A stretch of DNA of 32,543 bases. Source: Elusimicrobia bacterium GWA2_69_24 (GTDB lineage Bacteria; Elusimicrobiota; Elusimicrobia; UBA1565). The position numbers and the translations under genes were made by a program. The stretch is taken from contig MGTY01000072.1 of assembly GCA_001799695.1 (NCBI GenBank), forward strand, positions 1-32,543, given 5' to 3'. The notes beneath the pieces were generated by a model that did no database searches, was not told the DNA's origin, and saw only the letters and a program-made list of their open reading frames with translations. Below, one piece after another: positions 7,923 to 15,255 of this stretch (the first letter of the stretch is position 1; every line of letters starts with the position of its first letter).

Positions 7923-9397
7923 GATCTTTCAGGCATTCGGAAACGCTTGAGGACTTCGAGCTCGTCCGGCTCGAAGAAGCCGACGAGATAGAGGGTCACC
8001 GGAACCATCGTCAGTATCCCCAGCCGCGACAGGACCCAGTACACCCCCGTCCCGCCGTGCAATGACCGCATGGCCAGGGCCAGGATGGCCGCCGCCGCAC
8101 CCGTGGCCAGGATCTTTCCGACGCGATTCCATTCGTAAGGGATGGGATGCACCTTCCTCCCGAGCAGTCCCATGGCGCAGGCCATGGCCGCGTAGGAGGC
8201 GAACACGGACCAGGCCGCCCCCATCATTCCCATGACGGGGATCAAGGCGAAGTTCCCCCCGATGCTCACCGCGGCGCCCAGGGCCGTGATCCAGGGCAGG
8301 AGGTCGGTGCGCTTGCTGATGGTAATCGAGGCCAGGAAGTTGATGTAGGCGCCGTGGAACAGGTACGCGGTAAGGATCACGGGCAGGACCTTGAGCCCCC
8401 CCCAATAGTTGGGATGGATGAGCGGCGTGCCGAAGAACGGGAAGGTCACGATGTCCGCGAGGAAGAAGGCGAGCCCGAGCACGACGCAGATGCCGACGAG
8501 GAGGTAGTAGGTCAGCACCCGGCCGAACAGGGCGTCGGCGCCGGGCTTGCCGGCGCGCTCCAGGAAGAACGGCCTCCAAGCCTGGTCGAACATGGTGTTG
8601 ATGAGGAGCATGAATATCCCCATCCGGTAGTTCGCCTGATAGATCCCGACCGTAACGTCGTCGGTCAGCCGGAGCATGACCGGCCGGTCGATGACCTGCA
8701 CCATCATGGCGCCCAGGCCCGCCGGGACCAGGGGCAGGCTGAAGCGGAGCAGCTCCGGGTAGAGCTTGCCGTCGAACGCGGGCTTGAGCCGCGCGATCAG
8801 GACCGGGGCCAGGAGCGTCAGGGAGACCGAGGAGGCCAGGAGAGCCGCGATGAAGACGCCCCGCGAGCCCAGGTGCAGTCCCGCCAGCAGGAGCACGTTC
8901 GCCCCCGCGTTGGTGGCGATGTTGAGGACGCGGGTCATCACGTACTGCCAGGCCTTGTGCCGCAGGCGCAGCTCCGCGAAGGGCACCGCGTTCAAGGCGT
9001 CCAGGGCCAGGACGCAGGCGGCGTAGCGCACGAGCGGGGCCGCTTCGGCCCGGAGCCCGCCCAGGCAGGCGAGGGCTTCCGCGTTCCAGAAGACCAGGGC
9101 CGAAAGGGAGGTCGAGGTCACGGCCAGCGAGAGCCAGCAGGTGGAGAAGATGGCGGCGGCCTCCTCCTCGCTCTTGCCGGCCGCGAAGCGCAGGTAGGCC
9201 TGGTCCATGCCGTACTCGTAGACGATGTTGAAGAAAGCGATATAGGCGAAAACCGTGGTGATGATGCCGTACTCCCCCGGGGCCAGGTAGTGGGTGTAGA
9301 AGGGCAGGAGGATGAAGTTGAGCAGCCGCGCCACCACGGTGGAGAGCCCGTAGATGAGGGTCTCTTTTCCGAGGGAGCGGATATCCTTGAAGAGCAC
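7919..9397 (-). CDS. Polysaccharide/oligosaccharide flippase (Wzx/MATE-like)
   Basis: 492-residue inner-membrane protein with about 14 hydrophobic segments and the typical opening of the polysaccharide biosynthesis export family: a short amphipathic start (LFKDIRSLGKETLIYGLSTVVARLLNFILLPFYT cut here into its parts: GKETLIYGL, then ARLLNFILLPFYTHYL), followed by GEYGIITTVFAYIAF. Such proteins flip lipid-linked sugars across the cytoplasmic membrane for O-antigen, capsule or exopolysaccharide assembly. The start is GTG at 9397 with no obvious ribosome binding site. It is divergent from the GT-C/TPR gene 45 bases away, which suits a shared role in surface glycan assembly. The TAG stop is formed by the CTAG at the edge of the repeat element. 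Confidence 0.9.
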   Translation of the reverse strand: MLFKDIRSLGKETLIYGLSTVVARLLNFILLPFYTHYLAPGEYGIITTVFAYIAFFNIVYEYGMDQAYLRFAAGKSEEEAAAIFSTCWLSLAVTSTSLSALVFWNAEALACLGGLRAEAAPLVRYAACVLALDALNAVPFAELRLRHKAWQYVMTRVLNIATNAGANVLLLAGLHLGSRGVFIAALLASSVSLTLLAPVLIARLKPAFDGKLYPELLRFSLPLVPAGLGAMMVQVIDRPVMLRLTDDVTVGIYQANYRMGIFMLLINTMFDQAWRPFFLERAGKPGADALFGRVLTYYLLVGICVVLGLAFFLADIVTFPFFGTPLIHPNYWGGLKVLPVILTAYLFHGAYINFLASITISKRTDLLPWITALGAAVSIGGNFALIPVMGMMGAAWSVFASYAAMACAMGLLGRKVHPIPYEWNRVGKILATGAAAAILALAMRSLHGGTGVYWVLSRLGILTMVPVTLYLVGFFEPDELEVLKRFRMPERS

Positions 9398-9442
9398 GGT
9401 CGGAGTGTATCAAATTCAATTTAGCTAGAATGGCGTGGCCCC

Positions 9443-11101
9443 ATGGCGAAGAAGAGACCCAGGCCCGAACCGGGCGCCGTCGACGCGGGACCCTCGTGGC
9501 GGGCCGGCTTGGCGGTGTTCGCCGCGGCTCTGGCCCTGCGCAGCCTCCACCTATTCCTCTATCGCGGCGATTTCTGGCTCAAGACCCCCCTCCTCGACGA
9601 TGCCATCTTCGTCTCCTGGGCCGGCACCATCGCCAGGGAGGGCTGGCTCGCGCGCAGCCTGGGGATGTTCGACTTCAACCCCGGCTATCCCTACTTCCTC
9701 GCCTTGCTCCGGCAAGTCACGGGGGATTCCGTCCTGGGGGTCATCGCCTTCCAGCACGCGGCCGGCGCCCTGGCGCCCGTCGTCCTCTTCCAACTCACCT
9801 GGCGGGCGTTCGGGAGGAGCGCGGCTTGGGCCGCGGCGGGTATGGGCGTCCTGTACGGCCCCGTGTTCTTCTACGAGTCGCGGCTCCTGGGCGAGTTCTG
9901 GATCTACCTGCTCAACCTCGCCGCGCTGCTCGCCATGCTCCGTGCCGCGCGCGCCGAGCGTCCCTGGCTTCTCTGGAGCGCCGCGGGACTGGCTCTCGGG
10001 ACCTCGACCGTCCTGCGGCCCAATGTCCTGGTCTTCGTGCCCTGCGCGGCCGCGTGGTGTGCCATGTCCCTGCGCCGGCGCCCGGCGCTCCTGGCCGCCT
10101 GCCTGCTGGCCCTGGCCGCGGGCATCTGGCTCCCCCTCCTCCCCTTCCAGCTGCGCAACCGCGCGGTGGTCCCGTCCGCGGGCTGGGGGCTCAGCACGGC
10201 GAGCGGCGGCGTCAACCTGTTCCTCGGCAACAATCCCGAGGCGGACGGCCTCAACAAGGCTCCGTCCTTCGTCCGCTACGGCCCGGGACACGAATACGAC
10301 GATTTTCGCGACGAAGCCCAGCGCCGCATGGGCCGGCCTTTGAGCCGCAGGGAGGTCTCCCGGTACTGGAGCCGGGAGGCCCGGCGCTGGTTCGCCGGCA
10401 GTCCCGGGGCGGCGTGGAGTCTCTTCGCCAGGAAATGCGGCTTCTTCTGGAACCACCGCGAGCCGCCCGACAATTTCTTCCCCGAGATCTTCGACCGTTT
10501 CACGGCCCTGGGCAAAGCCCCCCTCGTGCCTTGGGGACTGGTCGCGCCGCTGGGCCTGGCGGGACTGCTATGGAGTCTGCGCCGCAAAGAGGACCGGGAG
10601 CCCTGGTTGCTCCACGCCTACGTCGCCGCGTATTTCTTCGTCAACGCCGCCTTCTACATCCTTTCCCGCTACCGCTTCCCGGCCGTGGCCGCGCTCATTC
10701 CGTTCGCGGCTTTCGCCCTAGTGCGGCTGAAGGAGTCGTGGGAGCGCGGCGCCCGAGGCCGCGCCGCGGGACTGGCGGCAGTGATGCTCCTGTGTCTGGG
10801 CCTGTCGCGGCTCCCGCTCATCGGCGAGGAGGACAAGGCCGTGTCCCGCTACAGCATGGGCGTCATCTACGCCAACCAAGGCTGGAAGGACAAGGCGGTG
10901 GAGCAGTACCGCGCCTCCATCGCCGAGAACCCTGAGTTCAAGGCCCCGTACCTTAACCTGGGCATATTGCTGGTCGAGCTGGGCCGCATCCCGGAAGGCA
11001 TGGCGGCCCTGGAAGGCGCCCTGCGCCTGGAGACCGACCCCCGCCAGGCCGAACTCATCCGCGACAACCTCGCCCGCCTCAAGGCCGGGCCCGGCCGGTA
11101 G
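9443..11101 (+). CDS. GT-C-like membrane glycosyltransferase with C-terminal TPR repeats
   Basis: 552 residues. After a basic N-terminus there are about ten transmembrane segments (residues 20-450). The first loop contains LLDDAIFVSWAGTIA, which resembles the Asp-rich catalytic loop of GT39/ArnT/PMT-type GT-C glycosyltransferases that use polyprenyl-phosphate sugars and work on the periplasmic side. Residues about 470-550 form two TPR-like helix pairs (MGVIYANQGWKDKAVEQY, then LNLGILLVELGRIPEGMAAL), probably for protein contacts. The ATG at 9443 has no clear Shine-Dalgarno. The gene is divergent from the flippase. The exact sugar and acceptor are unknown, and the enzyme assignment rests mainly on topology and the Asp motif. 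Its TAG stop is the first three bases of the next repeat copy. Confidence 0.75.
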   Translation: MAKKRPRPEPGAVDAGPSWRAGLAVFAAALALRSLHLFLYRGDFWLKTPLLDDAIFVSWAGTIAREGWLARSLGMFDFNPGYPYFLALLRQVTGDSVLGVIAFQHAAGALAPVVLFQLTWRAFGRSAAWAAAGMGVLYGPVFFYESRLLGEFWIYLLNLAALLAMLRAARAERPWLLWSAAGLALGTSTVLRPNVLVFVPCAAAWCAMSLRRRPALLAACLLALAAGIWLPLLPFQLRNRAVVPSAGWGLSTASGGVNLFLGNNPEADGLNKAPSFVRYGPGHEYDDFRDEAQRRMGRPLSRREVSRYWSREARRWFAGSPGAAWSLFARKCGFFWNHREPPDNFFPEIFDRFTALGKAPLVPWGLVAPLGLAGLLWSLRRKEDREPWLLHAYVAAYFFVNAAFYILSRYRFPAVAALIPFAAFALVRLKESWERGARGRAAGLAAVMLLCLGLSRLPLIGEEDKAVSRYSMGVIYANQGWKDKAVEQYRASIAENPEFKAPYLNLGILLVELGRIPEGMAALEGALRLETDPRQAELIRDNLARLKAGPGR

Positions 11102-11194
11102 TGTCGTGAGCCATGGGCCAAGTTACATTCGTCACCCCGGCGAAAGCCGGGGTCCAGGCAGCGCTGGATACCGGCTGGCGCCGGTATGACGGCT
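11098..11194. repeat. MITE/REP-like element, right-truncated copy
   Basis: Starts as GTAGTGTCGTGAGCCAT, a diverged version of the left end at 7760, followed by the shared TTACATTCGTCACCCCGGCG hairpin unit and then the inverted unit CTGGATACCGGCTGGCGCC with GGTATGACGGC. The right terminal repeat is missing. Sequence right after the breakpoint looks like the last codons of another gene. The first TAG is the stop codon of the GT-C/TPR gene. Confidence 0.8.
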
Positions 11195-11195
11195 C

Positions 11196-11246
11196 TTCAT
11201 CGCCGGGGACCACGACGATATCAAGCGCTTCCTCAGGAAGATCTGA
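11196..11246 (+). pseudogene. Possible 3' remnant of a deleted gene
   Basis: Directly after the truncated repeat, a frame encodes FIAGDHDDIKRFLRKI and a TGA. It has codon use like the neighbouring genes and looks like the amphipathic C-terminus of a protein, but there is no start and nothing upstream except the repeat. It is probably the tail of a gene lost by the same event that truncated the repeat. Too short to name, and it could be chance. Confidence 0.3.
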
Positions 11247-11269
11247 GACGGTCCCCCGCCGCGTTCATG

Positions 11270-11560
11270 TCAACGCGCCGGCTTGCGGCGCCGGCACTCA
11301 TCGTTGCGCCGTCGGCAGTGCTCTGCGATCGCCCGAGTGCCGCACTCGCCCGGGCATAGCGCCAGCGCCCGCTGGTAGGCCGGGAGAGCCTCAACGAACC
11401 GGCGGGCGTCGTAGAGCGAGTCCGCGAGGTCGACGGCGCGCAGCCACTCGCTCGATGTCCCCCCAGCGGCCTCCAACTCGATCCCGGCCTTTGCGGCTTT
11501 CCGGTCCTTCAGGGACTGGACGATCGCCTTGCGCCGACGCCGTTCTTCCGCCGATGGCAT
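11270..11560 (-). CDS. Small basic protein with a TPR-like helix pair (96 aa)
   Basis: Not recognised as a named family. The first 25 residues are very basic (EERRRRKAIVQSLKDRKAAK). Residues about 40-70 look like one tetratricopeptide motif (AVDLADSLYDARRFVEALPAYQRALALCPG, listed as two parts: AVDLADSLYDARRFVEA and LPAYQRALALCPG). The C-terminus has two further cysteines among Arg residues. ATG at 11560 is in a divergent arrangement with the membrane protein starting at 11637. No good ribosome binding site is visible; a TACCAT -10-like box lies just upstream. Real gene moderately likely from the TPR pattern; function unknown. Confidence 0.5.
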   Translation of the reverse strand: MPSAEERRRRKAIVQSLKDRKAAKAGIELEAAGGTSSEWLRAVDLADSLYDARRFVEALPAYQRALALCPGECGTRAIAEHCRRRNDECRRRKPAR

Positions 11561-11636
11561 TGCATGAATGGTAGCAAACGGACAGCCTCCGGGCCCCAGC
11601 TTGGTCCCCCGCGGGGAACTATGGTACGTTACGCGG

Positions 11637-12788
11637 ATGGCAGACTCGCGGCCTTCGGGCCGCACCGCGGGGCGGCTGTTGTTGCATGCCGGCGCTGTTC
11701 TCTGCGCCTGCGGATCGGTCGTGATTCTGGGAGCGGTGGCGGGACCCGAGTTCACCGGCCCCCGCGGCCGTGAGGCGGCCTGGATATTCCTGGTCGCCCT
11801 GGCGGCCTTCGCCGTCCTGCCGCCCGCCGCCGCTGCTCTGCTCTGGACGCGGCGCAAGGACGGTGATCGCACGGCGGCGTGGGACTGGGTCGCTGGGTCC
11901 GTCCTGCTGTGGAACCTCCTCGGGATCGGCCTCTTGGGAGCCTCGACCGGATCTCTCTTCTCGTACGTCTTGGACCAGCGGGGCGGCTGGGTCGTGGGCC
12001 AGATGACGGGTTTGCGGCCGCCTCCCCCTGCGGCGGCCGTCTCGGCCGATGCCGTTGCGAAGTCCGGCCCGGCCCCGGCCGCCCCCAAAACGTCCGACGC
12101 GGAGTCGGGCGCGCCGATGCCGGAGATCCCCCCCACCCCGACCGAACCGCGGGAACTCCTGCGCTGCGCCCTGCGTGCCCGCCTCGCGGCGACGACTTTC
12201 GGGGGCTGCGATTTCCTCGACGCCGGGTCCGAGTGCCTCGACCGGAGGACCGCGGCCGCTCTGGGCTCCGGCGCGGTGCAGTCCTTGCGCCTGGGACCTG
12301 CGGCCCTGGCCATCGGACAGGGGCTCAAATCCCTGCTCGGCGGCGGCGTTTCATCCGCGCAGAAGGAGAAGAGGCGTGCGGAGGGCGAGAGCCTCGACGC
12401 GGAGATCGAGAGGGCCCTGGCGCCCTGGGGCGTGAACCTCTCAGACCTCGCTTTCGGCAGGAAGATGGAGCGTCTCATCCCCGGCGGCCGCCGCTTCCTG
12501 CGCGAGATGAGTGCGCTCAAGCGGCGCAAAGAAGCCGAGACGGAACTCGGTCTGGCGCACCGCAAGAAGCTCGCGGAGAAGGGGCTGCCACCGGACGGCA
12601 TCGACCCTGAGCTCGTGGCGTTCTACGCGGACGAGTACGCCGACCAGGCGGAGTTCGCTCCCGCGAAGGACGGCCGCAGGATGATCACGTTCCGAGGCAA
12701 GCCGTTCGGCGAGGACCGGTGGGAGCTTCATTTCGAGGACGGCGCTTGGCGCGCCGCCTATGTCGGCGGCGTCGGCCCGGAGCGTTGA
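11637..12788 (+). CDS. Uncharacterised membrane protein (383 aa)
   Basis: The ATG at 11637 was preferred over an upstream ATG at 11568 because it leads straight into a basic segment and the first of three to four transmembrane helices (residues about 12-130: LLLHAGAVLCACGSVVILG, then WIFLVALAAFAVLPPAAAALL, then VLLWNLLGIGLLGA). After residue 140 comes a Pro/Ala-rich linker. The soluble C-terminal part is charged and helical (residues about 260-340, KKLAEKGLPPDG region) and ends with a short beta-rich segment (MITFRGKPFGEDRWELHFEDGAWR) resembling small beta-sandwich tails, split here as MITFRGKPFGEDR and WELHFEDGAWR. No known domain identified. The 3' end overlaps a convergent gene remnant by 31 bases. 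Confidence 0.7.
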   Translation: MADSRPSGRTAGRLLLHAGAVLCACGSVVILGAVAGPEFTGPRGREAAWIFLVALAAFAVLPPAAAALLWTRRKDGDRTAAWDWVAGSVLLWNLLGIGLLGASTGSLFSYVLDQRGGWVVGQMTGLRPPPPAAAVSADAVAKSGPAPAAPKTSDAESGAPMPEIPPTPTEPRELLRCALRARLAATTFGGCDFLDAGSECLDRRTAAALGSGAVQSLRLGPAALAIGQGLKSLLGGGVSSAQKEKRRAEGESLDAEIERALAPWGVNLSDLAFGRKMERLIPGGRRFLREMSALKRRKEAETELGLAHRKKLAEKGLPPDGIDPELVAFYADEYADQAEFAPAKDGRRMITFRGKPFGEDRWELHFEDGAWRAAYVGGVGPER

Positions 12789-13069
12789 GAAGCCGGTCCG
12801 AGACTTCCGCCGTCCAATTCCGCCCAGGCTTTTTGATAGCGTCCCAGGCGCTCCAGGTCCTTTGGTTGCGGGTCCGGGAGACGTCCGAGATCCTTCAGGT
12901 CCGCCAGCTTCACCTTGCGCGCCAGCGGGTGGGGCTTGAGGCGCTGGATGAACGCCTCACAGCTTTCGCCCTTCCGGCGGGTCAGGTGGTCCACCGCCGC
13001 GACGACCGTTTCTCCGAGAAGAAGCCGTAGATGGCGGGCAGGGCCGTCTTCACAAAGACACCATGCCAT
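12758..13069 (-). pseudogene. Remnant of an HD-domain phosphohydrolase
   Basis: The minus-strand frame encodes 103 residues. Residues about 21-84 match the C-terminal half of small HD-type phosphohydrolases found next to RelA/SpoT-like relatives: ETVVAAVDHLTRRKGES, then HPLARKVKLADLKD and the LPDP...RLGRYQKAW ending. The N-terminal half carrying the metal-binding HD motif is absent. Just upstream of the matching part, another frame reads AIYGFFSE, which is what the family usually has before TVVAAV, so a frameshift near an AAA run around 13010 probably adds to the truncation. The original enzyme would have acted on nucleotides; this product should be inactive. Confidence 0.65.
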
Positions 13070-13083
13070 GGTTTGGTTCCCCC

Positions 13084-13107
13084 ATATGTGCTAATGTGCC
13101 GACATAT
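13084..13107 (+). promoter_or_regulatory. Possible ArsR operator overlapping the start codon
   Basis: ATATGT (13084-13089) and ACATAT (13102-13107) form an inverted pair with a 12-base spacer, so the site covers the start of the ArsR gene. ArsR-family repressors often bind AT-containing inverted repeats at their own promoter. Placement fits autoregulation; binding is inferred. Confidence 0.4.
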
Positions 13108-13468
13108 GCACACTGATATCTACGAGGCCCACGCCGCCATGTGCCGCATCTTCACGCATCCGGCGCGATTGCAGATCATCGACCTGCTGGGCAAAGGCGA
13201 GTCGAGCGTGACCGCCATCACGGGATCGGTGGGCATCGGCCGGCCGACCGTCTCGCAGCACCTGGCCGTCCTGCGGGAACAGGGCGTGGTCAGGACCCGG
13301 CGCAGCGGGACCACGATCTATTACAGCATCGCCGACCCGCGCATCATCGACGCATGCCGGACCATGCGCGCAGTGCTCATAGACCGGATGCGGGGCCAGG
13401 GATTGCTGGCCTCCCGCGCCGAACGCGAAGCGCGGCGCCGACATCGCATCAAGGAGGAAGTCCGATGA
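13106..13468 (+). CDS. ArsR-family transcriptional repressor (two-cysteine type)
   Basis: A 120-residue winged-helix regulator. The helix-turn-helix is at residues about 33-62 (ESSVTAITGSVGIGRPTVSQ then HLAVLREQGVV), followed by a beta wing (RTRRSGTTIYYSI). Residues MCRIFTHPARLQIIDLL precede it, as in a subgroup often linked to sulfur or thiol genes. Cys13 (helix 1) and Cys84 (helix 5, IIDACRTMR) are positioned as a possible inter-subunit sensing pair. A start at 13094 is also possible. The stop overlaps the ATG of the DsrE gene (ATGA), so the repressor heads and probably controls this three-gene operon. It has a paralogue at 21158-21508 that lacks the second cysteine. Confidence 0.9.
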   Translation: MHTDIYEAHAAMCRIFTHPARLQIIDLLGKGESSVTAITGSVGIGRPTVSQHLAVLREQGVVRTRRSGTTIYYSIADPRIIDACRTMRAVLIDRMRGQGLLASRAEREARRRHRIKEEVR

Positions 13469-13785
13469 AACTCGGGGTCGTCATCTCGGTCGCGGAGGCG
13501 GAAACCGCCTGGAACGCCCTGCGTCTGGCGAATTTCGCGAAGAAGCAGGGCGACGAGGTCGCGGTGTTCTTCATGGGGCCCGGCGTCGACTCGGTCGAGA
13601 CGAAGGACCAGCGATTCGACGTCAAGGCTCAGGCCGAGGACTTCCGCCGCGCGGGCGGCAAACTCCTGGCCTGCGGGACATGCCTTAAATTGCGCGAGCG
13701 AGACGGCAGCGAGGTGTGTCCGCTCTCGACGATGAAGGATCTCTACGAACTGGTGAGGGATTCCGACCGGGTCGTGACGTTCTGA
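13465..13785 (+). CDS. DsrE-family sulfur-relay-like protein
   Basis: 106 residues with the fold signature of DsrE/DsrF/YchN-like proteins: an initial beta strand KLGVVISVAEAETAWNALRL (helix following), EVAVFFMGPGV, and GGKLLACGTCLKLRERDG. The Cys-x-x-Cys in this last segment, plus a later Cys (SEVCPLS), could carry persulfide sulfur. GGAGG at 13453-13457 lies seven bases before the ATG, which overlaps the ArsR stop. Members act in cytoplasmic sulfur transfer in oxidisers or in thiol modification; the precise partner here is not visible. The context with ArsR and a methyltransferase supports a small stress or sulfur response operon. Confidence 0.85.
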   Translation: MKLGVVISVAEAETAWNALRLANFAKKQGDEVAVFFMGPGVDSVETKDQRFDVKAQAEDFRRAGGKLLACGTCLKLRERDGSEVCPLSTMKDLYELVRDSDRVVTF

Positions 13786-13789
13786 GCCC

Positions 13790-14371
13790 ATGAAAGTGCG
13801 TGACAGCGGCATGCCCGAGGCCGGTTATTGGGAAAGCCTCTTCGCTGTGCCGCTGATCCTTGACCGGATGGGAGTGAATCCGCCGGTGCGCGACCTGGCC
13901 GAGTTCGGCTGCGGGTACGGCACGTTCACGCTTCCGGCCGCGAGGCGCATCGCGGGCACGCTCCATGCCATCGATATCGATGAAGAGGTCATGGGCATGG
14001 TCCGCGGCCGGGCTGCCGCTGCCGGGATCGGCAATATCGAGTTCCGGCGGCGGGATTTCATCGCGGAGGGGACCGGGCTGCCCGATGCGAGCGTGGATTA
14101 CGTCATGCTCTTCAATATCCTGCACCACGAGCGGCCGTCGGAGATCACGCGGGAGGCTCGGCGCATCCTGAGGCCGGGCGGCCAAGCGGGAGCCATCCAT
14201 TGGATATGGTCCGCGGGGACTCCGCGCGGCCCCGCGCTGGACATCAGGCCGAAGCCCGAGGCGTTGATGAGCCTGCTGCGCGACAGCGGATTCGTTCCGG
14301 CGTCGGGTCCCCCGATCGCATTGCCGCCCTGGCATTACGGAGTTCTCGCCTTGAAGCTCCCAGCCGCCTGA
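13790..14371 (+). CDS. Class I SAM-dependent methyltransferase
   Basis: 193 residues. Motif I for S-adenosylmethionine binding is LAEFGCGYGTFTLPAA (residues about 36-51), the acidic residue of motif II is in LHAIDIDEEVM, and motif IV-like VDYVMLFNILHHERP and post-motif RRILRPGGQAGAIHWIW follow, as in Methyltransf_11/25-type proteins. The gene starts four bases after the DsrE stop and is the third of the ArsR operon. The substrate is unknown. The conserved cysteines of arsenite methyltransferases are missing, so ArsM activity is unlikely despite the ArsR neighbour. Confidence 0.85.
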   Translation: MKVRDSGMPEAGYWESLFAVPLILDRMGVNPPVRDLAEFGCGYGTFTLPAARRIAGTLHAIDIDEEVMGMVRGRAAAAGIGNIEFRRRDFIAEGTGLPDASVDYVMLFNILHHERPSEITREARRILRPGGQAGAIHWIWSAGTPRGPALDIRPKPEALMSLLRDSGFVPASGPPIALPPWHYGVLALKLPAA

Positions 14372-14436
14372 TCGGACGGCTGCGGACTTGTCAGGTAACG
14401 AAACATCTCGCGGTGCATCAGTATGGGTGAGGGGAC

Positions 14437-15180
14437 ATGGCGATGCTTGATGAGGCGTTGGTAAAGAAGGCGCTGGAAGGCGATCGTAATGCATTCGGCC
14501 TGCTGGTGCGGAAATACCAAAGGCCGACTTACGCCTTGATAAGGCATCTCACCCGGGACGCAGTGGCGGCTGATGAGGTCACGCAGGACGCCTTCGTCGA
14601 CGCATATCAGAAGCTTGGGCAACTGAAGGATGCCCGGCGTTTCGGCGGCTGGCTTAGGGCCATTGCGGTGAGCCATTGCCGCATGTGGTGGCGGCGCCAG
14701 AAGAGAGATGCCAAGAACGTCCCGTTGGTGGAAGATTCCGGTGAGGCGGAAGCTCGGGAGCAAGAATCCCCGGCGCAAGACAATGAAACCCCGCTGGGCA
14801 TCGATTCGATGATCCGGCGTTTGCCGGCCAAACTGCAGACTGCGGCCTGGCTATGCTTTGAGAAGAACCTATCCCCCTCCGCCGCCTCCTCGATCCTCGG
14901 GCTAAAGCCCGGCACCCTCAGGAAACGCCTCCACATGGCTCGTTCGAAGCTGCAACGCCGGATCGTTGAGAGGGCCGAGCAGGAGTTTCGCCTGAATCTG
15001 TTGCCCAACGATTTTGCAGAACGATGCATATGCCGTTGCGAGAAGTCGCGTCGCCGGAAACCATATGTGGGAGGTGTCCAAGTGAACAAGAAGGATGACT
15101 GCGGCTGCGGTTGCGGCGGCAACGTCGAGAAAACCCCGCCCAAGCGGAAGCGGAGTTCGAAGAAGAAGGCCGGGAAATAG
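14437..15180 (+). CDS. ECF-like RNA polymerase sigma factor with Cys-rich tail
   Basis: 247 residues. Region 2 spans residues about 10-92 (ALEGDRNAFGLLVRKYQ, DEVTQDAFVDAYQKL, FGGWLRAIAVSHCRMWWRR) and region 4 about 125-180 (LPAKLQTAAWLCFEKNLS, ILGLKPGTLRKRLHMARSKL), joined by a polar linker, so it is a group 4 sigma factor. The unusual part is the last 63 residues: Cys197-x-Cys199-x-Cys201, a basic stretch, Cys222-x-Cys224-x-Cys226 in DCGCGCGG, then a Lys/Arg-rich end. It may bind metal or be redox sensitive. No anti-sigma gene is adjacent. ATG 14437 and 14443 are both possible; the second has better spacing (8) from GAGGGG. Inside the tail, GGGAGG and GTG at 15082 could start a separate 32-residue peptide in the same frame. 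Confidence 0.88.
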   Translation: MAMLDEALVKKALEGDRNAFGLLVRKYQRPTYALIRHLTRDAVAADEVTQDAFVDAYQKLGQLKDARRFGGWLRAIAVSHCRMWWRRQKRDAKNVPLVEDSGEAEAREQESPAQDNETPLGIDSMIRRLPAKLQTAAWLCFEKNLSPSAASSILGLKPGTLRKRLHMARSKLQRRIVERAEQEFRLNLLPNDFAERCICRCEKSRRRKPYVGGVQVNKKDDCGCGCGGNVEKTPPKRKRSSKKKAGK

Positions 15181-15185
15181 CCTAT

Positions 15186-15237
15186 CCGTAGACCGGCTGG
15201 CTGGGCAGGCCGTTTCTCCTGGACAGCCGGTCTACGG
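15186..15237. repeat. 14-bp perfect inverted repeat downstream of the sigma gene
   Basis: CCGTAGACCGGCTG (15186-15199) and its exact reverse complement (15224-15237) enclose 24 bases. There is no T-run on either side, so it is not a standard intrinsic terminator. It lies 5 bases after the sigma factor stop and 18 bases before the next repeat element. It could be an mRNA-stabilising hairpin, a small structured RNA or a factor-dependent terminator. The interval 15181-15484 contains nothing else but this stem and the repeat copy. Confidence 0.6.
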
Positions 15238-15255
15238 CGTCCGCTCCGGGGGGAT

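Noticed and set aside
8147-9424. Plus-strand frame opposite the flippase gene
   Set aside because: His/Gly/Asp-rich low-complexity translation, antisense to a clearly recognised membrane protein.
13790-14371. Arsenite methyltransferase next to ArsR
   Set aside because: The conserved ArsM cysteines are absent and the neighbour is DsrE-like, so arsenic resistance is not supported.
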